Of a stretch of DNA of 64,000 nucleotides, positions 1 to 9,233 are shown piece by piece. This stretch comes from Choricystis sp. odSpoLacu1. Its lineage: Eukaryota; Chlorophyta; Trebouxiophyceae. The position numbers and the translations under genes were made by a program. The stretch's first letter is position 1; every line of letters starts with the position of its first letter. The notes beneath the pieces were generated by a model, which searched no databases, had not been told where the DNA came from, and saw only the letters and a list, made by a program, of their open reading frames with translations. Location of the stretch: the NCBI GenBank assembly GCA_958009055.1, contig OY253651.1, positions 1,116,001 through 1,180,000 of the forward strand, given 5' to 3'.

Positions 1-368
1 GGGGGGCCGTAGAAGAGGGTGTGGGGGCAGTCGCCGGTGGCGACCTGTGTGTGGGTTGAAAAAACGCGTCGACGTTTGGAAAATCGTGTGCTTCTGTCCC
101 CCCTCTCTCCCCCTCTCCCGCCACACCCACTCTCTCACCATCTTCTGCATGGACGAGCCCAGGTCGGCGTGCAGAGTCAGTTTGTCCAGGTGGGACGGAC
201 GGTGCTGTTGTGTGTTTTGAAAAAGGGGGTCGGCATTCATTTCGCGCCCATCGCGTGTTTTTTTTGTGTGTGTTGGCCGCCGCGCCTCCGACGGCTCGTC
301 TCACGTGCACAAACGCCGGCGTTCGCACACCAACACACTCGCTCGCTCACCTTGTCGGCCCACAGCAT
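1..368 (-). CDS. RFC3: Replication factor C small subunit (RFC3/Rfc5 type), 5' end only
   Basis: AAA+ subunit of the RFC clamp loader, which loads PCNA onto primed DNA in the nucleus. Three coding exons are visible on the minus strand: 351-368 (ATG at 368), 139-204 and 1-44, which runs off the window. Phases are 0 and 0, with GTGAG donors and CACAG/CAACAG acceptors. The joined start reads MLWADK, then HRPSHLDKLTLH, then GDCPHTLFYGPP. This is the MLWxDKxRP...LDKL..H...DCPHxLFYGP opening of the RFC3 (yeast Rfc5) subunit, ending just as the Walker A loop begins. RFC2/4/5-type subunits usually begin PWVEKYRP, so the RFC3 class is preferred. The first coding exon is only 18 nt. The rest of the ATPase and the collar domain lie outside the window. 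Confidence 0.85.
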
Positions 369-700
369 GGTGGCGTTGGTCGTGGAAGAGGGCAGGGGGC
401 GCGCGATTGATGCGAGACGCAAACAAAGAGTCTGCGCCGCTGAACCTAAGCTCCTGGCCACCAGTGGGCGGGCTTGACAAGCTGCTCGCACAGCAGGCGC
501 GTGGGTGGGTGGGAGCTGTCGCGCGCGCGGCAGCGAAAGCGAGTAGTTGTGTGTTTGTTTCTCAGAAGAGCGATTGCCACTCCTCGCTCGCGCCATTCGA
601 CGGCAGAGCAGTCGGCCGGGATCACCGACGTGTGCCCGCGGCCCCTCCGCCTGCGCACAGCCATAACCTCACCCCTTCACCGCCGGCGCACCGTCCCTCA
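369..700. promoter_or_regulatory. Shared divergent 5' region, RFC3-type gene / FAD synthase
   Basis: 332 bp between the ATG of the clamp-loader gene (minus) and that of the FAD synthase (plus). It must hold both promoters and both 5' leaders. No TATA box or known element stands out. The sequence is GC-rich with short C-rich patches near the plus-strand start. Confidence 0.5.
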
Positions 701-2509
701 ATGGCGGAAATCCTCACCGCCCTCGCCGACGGCGGCCCCCTCGCGCGTGACCGCGTGCTACGCGACAAGGCGGCCGCCGCGCTGGACGTGCTGGACAGGA
801 CGCTGGATTTGTATGGGTGAGTTTGGATTGTTGTTTGGTGGGGAAGTGGAGAGGGGCGGTCACTGCAACTCTCCCTCACACCCACACCCCACCACCCACC
901 CACCCACCACCCCAGCCCCACCGGCGTCGCCTTCTCCTTCAACGGCGGCAAAGACTCCACCGTCCTCCTCCACCTGCTGCGCGCCACCGTCGCCCGGCGC
1001 GAGCGGGACGGGCGGCCGTCGCGCGCGACCGCGGCCGACGCGGCTGCAGCAGCGTCCGCGGGCGCCCCCCCTCTCCCCGACGGCGACCTGGGCGCCATCC
1101 GCACCTTTGTGTTTGAGCGGGAGGATGATTTCGCAGAGATCGCGGCCTTTGTGGCTCAAGCGGATGAGGCGCACGGCCTGAGCGTGACCCGCGTCCCCGG
1201 CCCCATGGCCCAAGGCCTCTCGTCCTTCCTGGCCACCACGCACGCCACGGCCATCGTGCTGGGGACACGGCGTGGGGACCCAAACGCGGGAGGGCAGGAC
1301 ACGTTCTGTCCATCGTCCCCCGGGTGGCCGGCGTTCATGAGGGTGAATCCGATTCTGTCCTGGGGGTATGGCGACGTGTGGTCCTTCCTGGACGCCGTCG
1401 CCGCTCCCTACTGCCCTCTCTACGATCGTGGGTACACCTCGATTGGGGCTGAACCCTCCACCCGCCCCAACTCGGCCCTGCTGCGGCCGGACGGCAGCTA
1501 CGCGCCCGCCCGCGCGCTGACCGACGGCCGCGCGGAGCGCGCGGGGCGCGCGTCGGCAGCTGCCGCCTCCGCCACCCCGCGCGCCCCCCCTGGCGCCACT
1601 CCACGCGGCTTGCTGACCCGGGCTGCCGCCGTGGTGCTGGTGGGGGATGAACTGCTGTCGGGGCGGGTGGCCGACGCCAACGGGGCCTACGTGTGCCGAG
1701 CCCTGCGCTCCGCGGGCTGGGCGGCCGCCCGCGTGTCCATCCTCCCTGACGACATTCCCGCCATCGCCGCCGAAATCGAGGCCTGCCTGGACGCTGTCGG
1801 CGTCGTCCTCGTGTGCGGCGGCGTGGGGCCCACGCCGGATGATGTCACGATGGCGGCGGTGGCAGCTGCGTTTCGCGTACCGCTCGCGCGCGACGCAGAC
1901 TTAGAAACCCGCCTCCGCTCCTATTTTGGGGGTGCCGCCACCTCCGCACACCTCAAAATGGCGGATGCGCCCGCATGCGGGGTGGAGGCGATTGAAGTGG
2001 GGGGCGCGCCGCCCGTCGCGGCGTGCAGCGCGGTGGATGGTGGTGCGGAAGCTGACGCACCCCGCTCCCCCTTCCCCCTCCTGGCCTGCCCCCACCCCGC
2101 CGGCCGGGGCACCGTTTACGTGCTGCCCGGCGTCCCCCACCTGCTGCGGCGCAAGTGGCCCGCCCTGGTGCGCCACCTGTCGCGCGGCGCGCCGCCGCTC
2201 GCGCCCTTCCGCTCGATCGCTTTGGCCCTGTCCCTCAACGATGAAGCCCTGGCCGCTCCCGCCGTTGAAGCCGCGGTGGCCGCCTCCGGTGGCGCCGTGG
2301 CGGCGGGCAGCTACCCCGTGGCCCCGCGCAGCGATGGCGCGAGCGTGGTGGTGGTGCTGGAGTCAAAAGACGGCGGCGCACTGACAGTCGCGGTGGCTGC
2401 CGCCAAGGCGGCCCTGCCTCCCGGCGCGTTGGTGGGAGATGAGGCCGACCCCGACGGCCTGGGGCGACCGGGCAGCGGCACGTCGAGAGAGGGGCGTGAT
2501 TTAAAGTGA
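701..2509 (+). CDS. FAD synthase (PAPS-reductase domain + MoaB/CinA-type domain)
   Basis: Makes FAD from FMN and ATP. Exons 701-816 and 916-2509; the intron is GTGAGTTTGG...CCCCAG and the codon GG|C is split. Product 569 aa. The N-terminal half is the PAPS-reductase-like adenylyltransferase: the P-loop-like FSFNGGKDSTVLLHLL follows directly after the splice junction, and the C-terminal part of this domain carries LGTRRGDP and NPILSWGYGDVW, typical of eukaryotic FAD synthases. From about residue 270 there is a molybdopterin-binding (MoaB/CinA) domain: VGDELLSGRVADAN, VCGGVGPTPDDVT and YVLPGVPHLL. This domain order is the reverse of animal FLAD1, as I recall it, and like the plant protein. The C-terminal domain may be a FAD pyrophosphatase as in the human enzyme, but that is not shown here. 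Identification is strong; substrate assignment comes from family knowledge. Confidence 0.85.
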
Positions 2510-2682
2510 AACAAAGGTTGGCGTCTTCATGGTTGTTTTTCGTCGACGTTTTTTGTCACATCGTAAACAAAAACAAAAACAAATCAATAACGCACACGGT
2601 CGTGTGTGGTGTGTGGTTTTGCGAGCTCCAGAGGCTCGTACGCTTCGAAAAAAATGGTGCGTTTTGCCTTTTCTTTTCTCTC

Positions 2683-4238
2683 TCACGCACAGTATCCGTG
2701 CGCGTCCGCCCACCCCGCCCCCGATGCATACCCATGCTCGTACACCGCTTTGTAGCCCGCCAGTCCGCCCGGCATGGCCCCCAACGACGCCGCCAACCAG
2801 GCGCAGCCAGAGGGGAACAGGGAGGGGAGGGGTGCATAGAACGCGGGGTGGATGTCGGGCTTGGCGGTCACGCCTTGGCGGACGTGAGGGGTGGCCCCCG
2901 CCTTGACGGCAGTGACAGCGGCCGGATCGGCGCACGAGCCTTGGGGCAGGGTCCACGTGGATCTGTCGGCGGGAACATAGTAAGGCGCCTTCGGGTAGGG
3001 GAGGTAGTTCGGCGCGGTCACTGCGGGGCACGTCTGCGGCGTTGGAATGGCGCCGTCCAAGTTCGGCCCCAAAAACGTGGTGGACAGCTTCAAACATTTG
3101 GAGGGCGCCTTGGCACACATTTGGGCAGAGTCGGAGCAAAAACCGCCGTCGATGAAGGGGGCGCCGCGGAACAGGGCGTAAAAAGAGTACCCCCGTGAAA
3201 CACGGAATTAAACTCGACGCGTCCACGTTGGTCACCAGGTCGGCGTTGCTTGGCCACGCGCTCGTGCCCAGGGCCACACTGTTCTGCACCGTGGTGGCCA
3301 GAGGGTCGACTTGGCACGCCCAGATGGTGAGGCGTTTGGACACGCGGGCAGCCGCGTCGGGCGACAGGCGCGCGAGGAGGAGGGGCATCCCGACGCCGAG
3401 CAGGGTGCACTGCGCGGCCGCGGTGGCCGCGTCCGGCGCGGTGGCGGCGCAGGTGGCGATGCCGACGAGCATCTCTGTGAAAAAGGCAAACTGCTCCTTG
3501 CCGCTCCAGCCGAGGGCTGTGCGTGTCGGGTGGTTGGAGGGGGGGTGGTTGATGAGAAAAATGACGAGTGCTGAAGGAAACGCTTCCACCTTTCCTCCCC
3601 CAAACAAAACCATCTCTCTCTCCCTCTCACCCGTCAGCGTCGCCGTGATCGAGCCACCAGACACCCCCCCAAACTGGGCTTTCGCGATGACCTCCGGCGA
3701 CAGCACACCCCTCTCCTGCAACGCTTGCACGGCGCCCAAGTAAAAAGGCAGCAACATGCCCGACCCATCGATGGCGATGGCCTCGGGGGCGGGCTTGCGG
3801 ATAGACGGGTCGCACACGCCACGACTCGTTTTGTTGTACTGCAGTGTGTCGATCGACTGGAAGGCGGCATACGTGAGGTTCCCCGCGGGCGACTTGGCGG
3901 CGTGCAGGGCGGTGGTGGCGGCGTGCGTGGCGGAGGACACGGCGGCTGGGAGAGAGAAGGGTGGGTGGGTGAAGGGTTGAGAAACGGAGTTTGCATATTT
4001 TCCACCAGCGTTCCACCCCCCCCCCCCCCCGCAATCCCTAAGCCTTCTCACCTGCCACCTCCGCCTTGGTGCCGTTGGTGGGGCCCGTCACGTTGGCCAG
4101 GATTGTGGCGAACTTGGTGTAGACAGTATCGCCAACGGAGCGCAGCGAGGGGAACGGGTCCAGCAGCGCCGTGCCGTTGGAGGCGGATGCCGCGGTGGCC
4201 AGGGTGGCCAGGGCCAGGATGGAGAGTGGGGACGGCAT
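2683..4238 (-). CDS. Secreted patatin-like phospholipase
   Basis: Acyl-hydrolase of the patatin fold, probably on phospholipids or galactolipids. Exons 4052-4238, 3631-3945 and 2683-3516; about 444 aa. It begins with a signal peptide (MPSPLSILALATLATAASAS), followed by an Asn-glycosylation-rich stretch, so it probably enters the secretory pathway. Oxyanion-type loop IDGSGMLLPFYLGA lies near residue 122, the nucleophile elbow FGGVSGGS near Ser158, and the second dyad residue in FRGAPFIDGG. The reading frame breaks between IPCFTG and YSFYALFRG: one base too many sits in the C5 run at 3190-3194 (plus strand). Removing it restores an uninterrupted patatin core, and no splice signals explain the break. 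It is either a sequencing indel or an inactivating mutation. The tail is Gly/Tyr-rich and has no anchor I can see. Confidence 0.75.
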
Positions 4239-4724
4239 TGGAGCGCTGGTGACGGGCGGGGTGGGGGAGAAGAGGAATGAGCGTCGTGTGGCAAGAGGGG
4301 GGGGGGGCGGCGCCCCACGCACAACCGTGTCCCCCAGTTTTACGACGCCACGCAGTGTTTTGCATGCATGCCACGTCGTTGCACGCAAGCAGCAGCGCAG
4401 GGGAGGGTCGCTTTGGCGCGGGGACGGCCGCGCGGCATGCCCCCCGATTTGCGCGGCGCGCGTGCACGCCGGTTCCGCCTCGCCTCCCACACAGGCCACC
4501 TCGTCCTGCGCCCTCCACACACCGTCTCACGTAGAATGATTGGAGCACACTCCGCCTTGGTTGACAGAAAATGGAGGAGTGTGCGGGGCAAAAGCTGCCA
4601 CCAAAGAATTTGTTTTCCGAGTTTCAGGGTCTGCGCGCTCGGACGAGGCTTCCCACCTCTGACGCCCCCCCCCGCACACCCCGCGCTCAAAGCCAGAAAA
4701 CACACGCAACACACACACTGGTTT
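4239..4724. other. Intergenic: promoter of patatin-like gene and 3' spacer of ZNHIT2
   Basis: 486 bp between two minus-strand genes. It contains the upstream region of the patatin-like gene and the 3' end of ZNHIT2. Nothing coding was found: open frames here are low-complexity and have no splice partners. A C10 run lies at about 4019-4030 inside the neighbouring first intron, and a G10 run at about 4300. Confidence 0.4.
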
Positions 4725-6435
4725 CTACAACTCCTCGATGCGTGGAGCCACCACCGCAGCCGGCGGGACCGCCGCCCCCTCCCCACCACCCGCGTCCGCG
4801 GCTGCGGCGGCCACCCCCTCGCCCGCCGCCGCGTCGGCGACCGCCGCCAGCCCCGTCTCCGCGACCGGGTCGTTGGCCCACGCCGCCAGGAACAGCAGGC
4901 GAGCGGCTGCGTCGGCCAGGTCGGCGGACCGCGGGCCGGGAGGCGGCGCGGTGGGCAGAGTGGGGGGCGGCGGCGGCGGCGGCGCGCGCCGCCCTTCCGC
5001 GCTGGCGCCCGCCGCGAGCCGTTCAGCGCGCAGGCGTTGGACGCGGCCCATGGGCTGGGCAGTGTCTGGCTCGTCATCGGCTTCGATCGGCGTGCTGGCG
5101 GGGGTGTCGCCGCCCCCGCCCCCCCCCCCCCCCCCCCCCGCGCGCGCCGCGCGCGCGCGGCGGTCACACCCCGCCGCGCGTCCACCAGCGCCAACACGAC
5201 ACCCACCCGCCCCCCGCACGCCACATCCTGCACATCCGCCAGCGTGGCCACCGCTGCCGCCCTAGCTGCTGCCGCCCCCCGAGGCGCGGAGGGGTCGGCC
5301 GCCGCGCGCGCGCGCCGCGGCCGCCAGGGCGGCGCGCAGCGTCGGCGGCGTGTCGGCGACTGCCCACACACGCAGGACATCCCCAGCGCACGCTTCTGGG
5401 TCAGCCGTCCAGTCGCCATTGGCGCGGCGCAGCGCCCAGCAGTAGGCGTACAGCGCGGCCGCCGTGCGCGTGGCGAGGGCTGCGTGCTGCAGCGGGCGCC
5501 CGCCGCACAGCGTGGACGGCGGCAGCAGCGGGGTGTCGGGGGGGGGGCGGTGGCGCCGCCGTCAGGGCAGACGCCAACACCGTGTCCAGGCTGTCAGTGG
5601 TGTCGGCGTGGTCGCCAGAAGCAGGCACTTCTTCAACTGCTCGCGTCCCATCGGCCGCCAACTTCGGTAACCTGCCGCCGCCGCTCCACCACGGCCGCCA
5701 CGCGGGCACGCGCACCGCGCCCACCGCCGCGGCTCGCTCAAAGGCGGCTCGCTCGGCGTCGGTGAGGGCGGCGCAGATGGCGGCGGCGGAGAGGGGGGTG
5801 GAGGAGGAGGCGGTTGCGGAGCGCAGGCGCGCCACTGTCTCGCCGCACAGCACGCACCCGCCCCCCAGGTCCAGGCCGGACGCGGTGGAGGAAGCGTCAT
5901 CGCTGTCGTGGGCGGCGTCGTCGTCGCCCAGGCTCACGCCTCGGGCCAGGGCGGCCGTCACAGCAGCCTTTGGGTGCGCGGGCGCGCCCGCGTCGGCTGC
6001 TGCTGCCCGCCTCAGAATGGCCAGCATGGCGTCCCGGTCGGCGGGGGTGGCCACCGTGGCCCGCAGCTCGGCTGCGGCTTGGTCGCTGTGGTGGAGAGTG
6101 GGGGGAAGTGGTGGTGTGGGGGGTGGGTGAGGAGGGCAGAGAGCGCGGTGTGACTGTCAACCAACACACACACACTTCACACACACACACACACACGCTT
6201 CACCCACACTCACCGATAGAACGACTCGGTGCAGGCGTCGCCATGACAGCGGTAGCAGTCCAGGCCGCAGTAGGGCGCCCGGCAGCGGGGGCACGTGTAG
6301 CGCGCGGTGGCGGTGGTGCAGCTGGGTTGTGGGGGGGGGGTGGAAAGGGGGTGAGCAAGCAGTGAGAGCGGCGCCGGCATGCGCTGCCACTCCGCCGCCT
6401 CCCCACACTCACATTCGGCACACGCCGCCCCCCAT
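4725..6435 (-). CDS. ZNHIT2: HIT-type zinc finger protein, ZNHIT2 homologue
   Basis: Zinc-finger HIT protein; human ZNHIT2 is a co-factor of the R2TP/prefoldin-like chaperone in U5 snRNP assembly. Exons 6413-6435 (23 nt), 6214-6321 and 4725-6085. The joined start, VCRIC followed by ARYTCPRCRAPYC, CYRCHGDAC and ESFYRDQ, is the complete zf-HIT treble-clef with the ZNHIT2-type FYRDQ that follows it. Further down, a second conserved region reads LYAYCWALRRANGDW. The last exon is continuous only if three indels are allowed, all in simple tracts: a G10 run at 5538-5547 (one base extra), a CG tract near 5304-5318, and a 21-base C run at 5119-5139 that would encode poly-Gly. The C-terminal part (PMGRVQRLRAERLA to the stop) fits the family's tail less clearly. 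Confidence 0.75.
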
Positions 6436-6568
6436 GGCTGTGTGCACGCGCACTCAAGCGCGCACTGGAGCGCTGCCCGGCAGAGAGAAAGAATTTTCTG
6501 TCGGTTGCTTGTTTTCGTTGTGTTTTTTTTTTTTTTCGTCTCTCTGAACACACACCCTCCACTTCTCT

Positions 6569-8932
6569 TCACAACAGCCTCAACTCGCACATCGCCTCCC
6601 GCCTCGCGGGCGACCACCACCCGCACAACCTCAGCGTGCCCTCGGTGCCTGGGAGGACGTAGTCCAGGCCGTAGACAGTCTCCAGCCGCGCGGCGCGCAC
6701 GCCGCGCGCGGCGGTCCAGGCGGCGGCGGCAGCCGCGCCAGCCGCCGCGCCAGATCGAGAGCGAGCAGATCCCGGCCTGCGCAGCGGGATGGGGGGGGCG
6801 GAGTGGGTGGGGGAGGAGGCCGGGGCGGGGGCGGGGGGTGTCGCCTCGAGCGCCCAGCGCACGTCGCACCGCGCACGCAGGGGGCCCGCCACCTGCTGGC
6901 ACGCCGACAGCGACAGCGCGTGCCAGGAGCCGGCGGCGGCTGCCATGGCGGCCGCGGTGGCGGCGGCGCGGGCCGTCATGACGGCTGGGGGGCCGTCGCG
7001 CAGCGGGTGGGCAAAGGACAGGCCGTCGTCAACACCGCTGCCGCCTCCCGCGGACTCGGCGGCCAGGCCCAGGTCCAGGCGTGCAGACACGTGCGTGTAG
7101 TCCAGCAGGGGGCGCGCGAAGCGACCCAGCTGCAGGGTCGCCCCCGCGCACCCAAACACGCGCAGAGCAGTGCCTGCGAGTGAAGGCGCCCACGCGTCCC
7201 CGTCCGCCAGGGCGGCTGCAGCCGCCCCCACGCGGGCAGCGGCTGTGCGCAGGGCGGCCAGAGGGGCGGCCGCGGGGAACGCGCCACCATCGCGCGGCGG
7301 CGCGCGGCGCGGGCGCGGCGACGGGGGCGGAGGCGACGCTGTGCGCGCGCGCGCCGACCGCGGCCGCAGGGTGGCGGGCGTGATGGGGATGCGGGCCAGC
7401 ACACCCACAGCGCCGAAGAGGCGGGCGGAGGGGGTGCCGACGCCCGGCGTGTAGGGCGCGCGCGCCACGCGAGCCGGCAGCGGCGCGCCCGCCGCGCGCC
7501 GCGCCGCGGCGGCGCGCGACGCGCGGCGCAGCCGCCCCGACGCGGAGCGAAGGGTGGACAGGGCTTTGGTGGCGGCGTCGAGGGAGGCTAGAAGGTCGGC
7601 GGCGGGGGATTGGGGGGGTGGGGAGGTGGTGGTGGTGGCAGCGTCGGCGTTTTTCCCACCCTCACTGTTTGGCACCACCTCCACCACCGACGCATCGCCG
7701 TCCGCGTCCAGGGACACGACCCAATCAGCGCCCACGATGTCTGCCAGCGGGTCGGCAGGCTGCGGCTCCCGCGGCGGCGGCCCAGCCGCCGCGGCCGTCG
7801 CGGCACGCGCGTCGGCCGCGGCCAGCCGCCCGCCCGGCCGCGGCGGGCGCCGCCGCACCGTGGGCGGCGGGGCAGGCGGCCGATCATTGCGGCCGCCAGC
7901 CACGCGTGCCGGCGGCGCCACAGCCAGCGCGTCGTCGGTGTCGCTCGCGCCGGCGTCGGCGTCGGCCGGGGGCAGCGGCGCGACCGCGCTCGCGCCGCGC
8001 CACCTGGCCCCCGGCGCCCGTCGCCACAGCACGGCCTCCCCCTCCACCGCGACCGCGCCCTGTACATGGGTGGCGGGGCAGGGAGGGGAGGCGGCGGCGG
8101 AGGAGGAGGCTGTGGTGGAGGCTGATCGGCGCGCGTGGCGGACACCCACCCGGTATTGCATGCCGTCGCCGCGCGGCCCCGACGCCACGTCAGCCGCCAC
8201 GACCAACGGCACGCGTTCGTAGGCGGCCGCGCCATCCACGCAGTCGGTGCCCGCGGTGACGAGGGCGCGGGCGGCGTGGCCGCCGGGGAGGGAGGCGGTC
8301 GCGGTCGCTCGCCCGCGCGGCGCGAGACCGCGCGGCAGCGCGGACGCACCGCTCCTCTTGCCACTCAAGGAACGAGCATCGGGCACTTCCAGGACGGCGT
8401 TCAGCTTGACGGGGCCCGCGGTGGCGCGGGTGTGGGCGGCCAGCGAGTAAGCAGACGCGTCTTTCAAAACGTCGGTCAGCTTGGCACCGCCCGCGTGCGC
8501 CTGCCACAGCCGGGCCACGCGGGCGCGCCCGGTGAGTGCGGCCCACCAGTTTTTGCCCCCTGTGGCGGCCAGGGCGCGGTCGACAAACTGAGGGGAGGAG
8601 GGAAAAGGGGAGTGGAGGGTCAGAGGGAAGAGGAGAGGGAAGAGGCAAAGCCACCCGCCTCCCCCACCACCCCCCACACACCAACTCACCACGCCGCCGT
8701 TGCTGCCGTCATAACCCGGCGCCACAGGCCCCACGCCCGCCTGCAGCACGAGCAACTGTTGACACCGCACTGCGCCTTGGGGCGCCTGCGCCGCCAGCGG
8801 GGGCGGCTCCCCGGGCGTCGTGGTCACCGCCCCGGTCAGGGTGCGGGCACTGGACACAGGCTGCTCCCAGAACTGGGCCCCCAGCGCGGCGCGCGCCTCG
8901 GCGCGCGAGGTGAGGCGTTCGGGGACGAGCAT
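6569..8932 (-). CDS. TGD4: TGD4-like chloroplast outer-envelope lipid transfer protein
   Basis: TGD4 is a beta-barrel protein of the chloroplast outer envelope that brings ER-derived lipid to the TGD1/2/3 importer. Exons 8690-8932 and 6569-8587; 753 aa, against about 480 in Arabidopsis. The match rests on collinear motifs recalled from the plant protein: VPLVVAADVAS after TASLPGGHAARALVT; LLDYTHVSARLDL; CQQVAGPLRARCDV; and a C-terminus LETVYGLDYVLPG...CGWWSPARREAMCELRLL that corresponds to the final strands. The extra length comes from Ala/Pro/Arg-rich insertions in the middle third. No cleavable transit peptide is evident, as expected for an outer-envelope barrel. The gene diverges from RPB1. 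Likely but not certain; a structure prediction would settle it. Confidence 0.65.
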   Translation of the reverse strand: MLVPERLTSRAEARAALGAQFWEQPVSSARTLTGAVTTTPGEPPPLAAQAPQGAVRCQQLLVLQAGVGPVAPGYDGSNGGVVSWCVGGGGGGGWLCLFPLLFPLTLHSPFPSSPQFVDRALAATGGKNWWAALTGRARVARLWQAHAGGAKLTDVLKDASAYSLAAHTRATAGPVKLNAVLEVPDARSLSGKRSGASALPRGLAPRGRATATASLPGGHAARALVTAGTDCVDGAAAYERVPLVVAADVASGPRGDGMQYRVGVRHARRSASTTASSSAAASPPCPATHVQGAVAVEGEAVLWRRAPGARWRGASAVAPLPPADADAGASDTDDALAVAPPARVAGGRNDRPPAPPPTVRRRPPRPGGRLAAADARAATAAAAGPPPREPQPADPLADIVGADWVVSLDADGDASVVEVVPNSEGGKNADAATTTTSPPPQSPAADLLASLDAATKALSTLRSASGRLRRASRAAAARRAAGAPLPARVARAPYTPGVGTPSARLFGAVGVLARIPITPATLRPRSARARTASPPPPSPRPRRAPPRDGGAFPAAAPLAALRTAAARVGAAAAALADGDAWAPSLAGTALRVFGCAGATLQLGRFARPLLDYTHVSARLDLGLAAESAGGGSGVDDGLSFAHPLRDGPPAVMTARAAATAAAMAAAAGSWHALSLSACQQVAGPLRARCDVRWALEATPPAPAPASSPTHSAPPIPLRRPGSARSRSGAAAGAAAAAAWTAARGVRAARLETVYGLDYVLPGTEGTLRLCGWWSPARREAMCELRLL

Positions 8933-9233
8933 GCGCGCGCGTGACAGTGTGTCGTTTTGTGTGCAAGGCCGCCCCCCAAGTTGCGCGAGCGCCGCAGGTG
9001 TGTGCCGGGGAAGACAGTGGTCGACAGGTGCGGCGTTGCCCCCGACACTGGGAGGGGGACGGACAAAAGCTCCAATGCTTCGACGAAAATCAGAGTGCCA
9101 CTCACTCCGCGGCTCGCTTTTCTCCGTCGCTCCGCGCGTGTGTTTTCCCCCTCCCCGCGCGCCTCCCCCTCCCCCGCGGGGGGCGCCCCGCCGGCCAGTG
9201 CGCGGTCCTCCCCCTCCTCACGCACCAGCCACC
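8933..9233. promoter_or_regulatory. Shared divergent 5' region, TGD4-like / RPB1
   Basis: 301 bp between two divergently oriented start codons. The RPB1 ATG sits in a strong Kozak context (GCCACCATGGCG). No TATA box is apparent. Confidence 0.5.
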
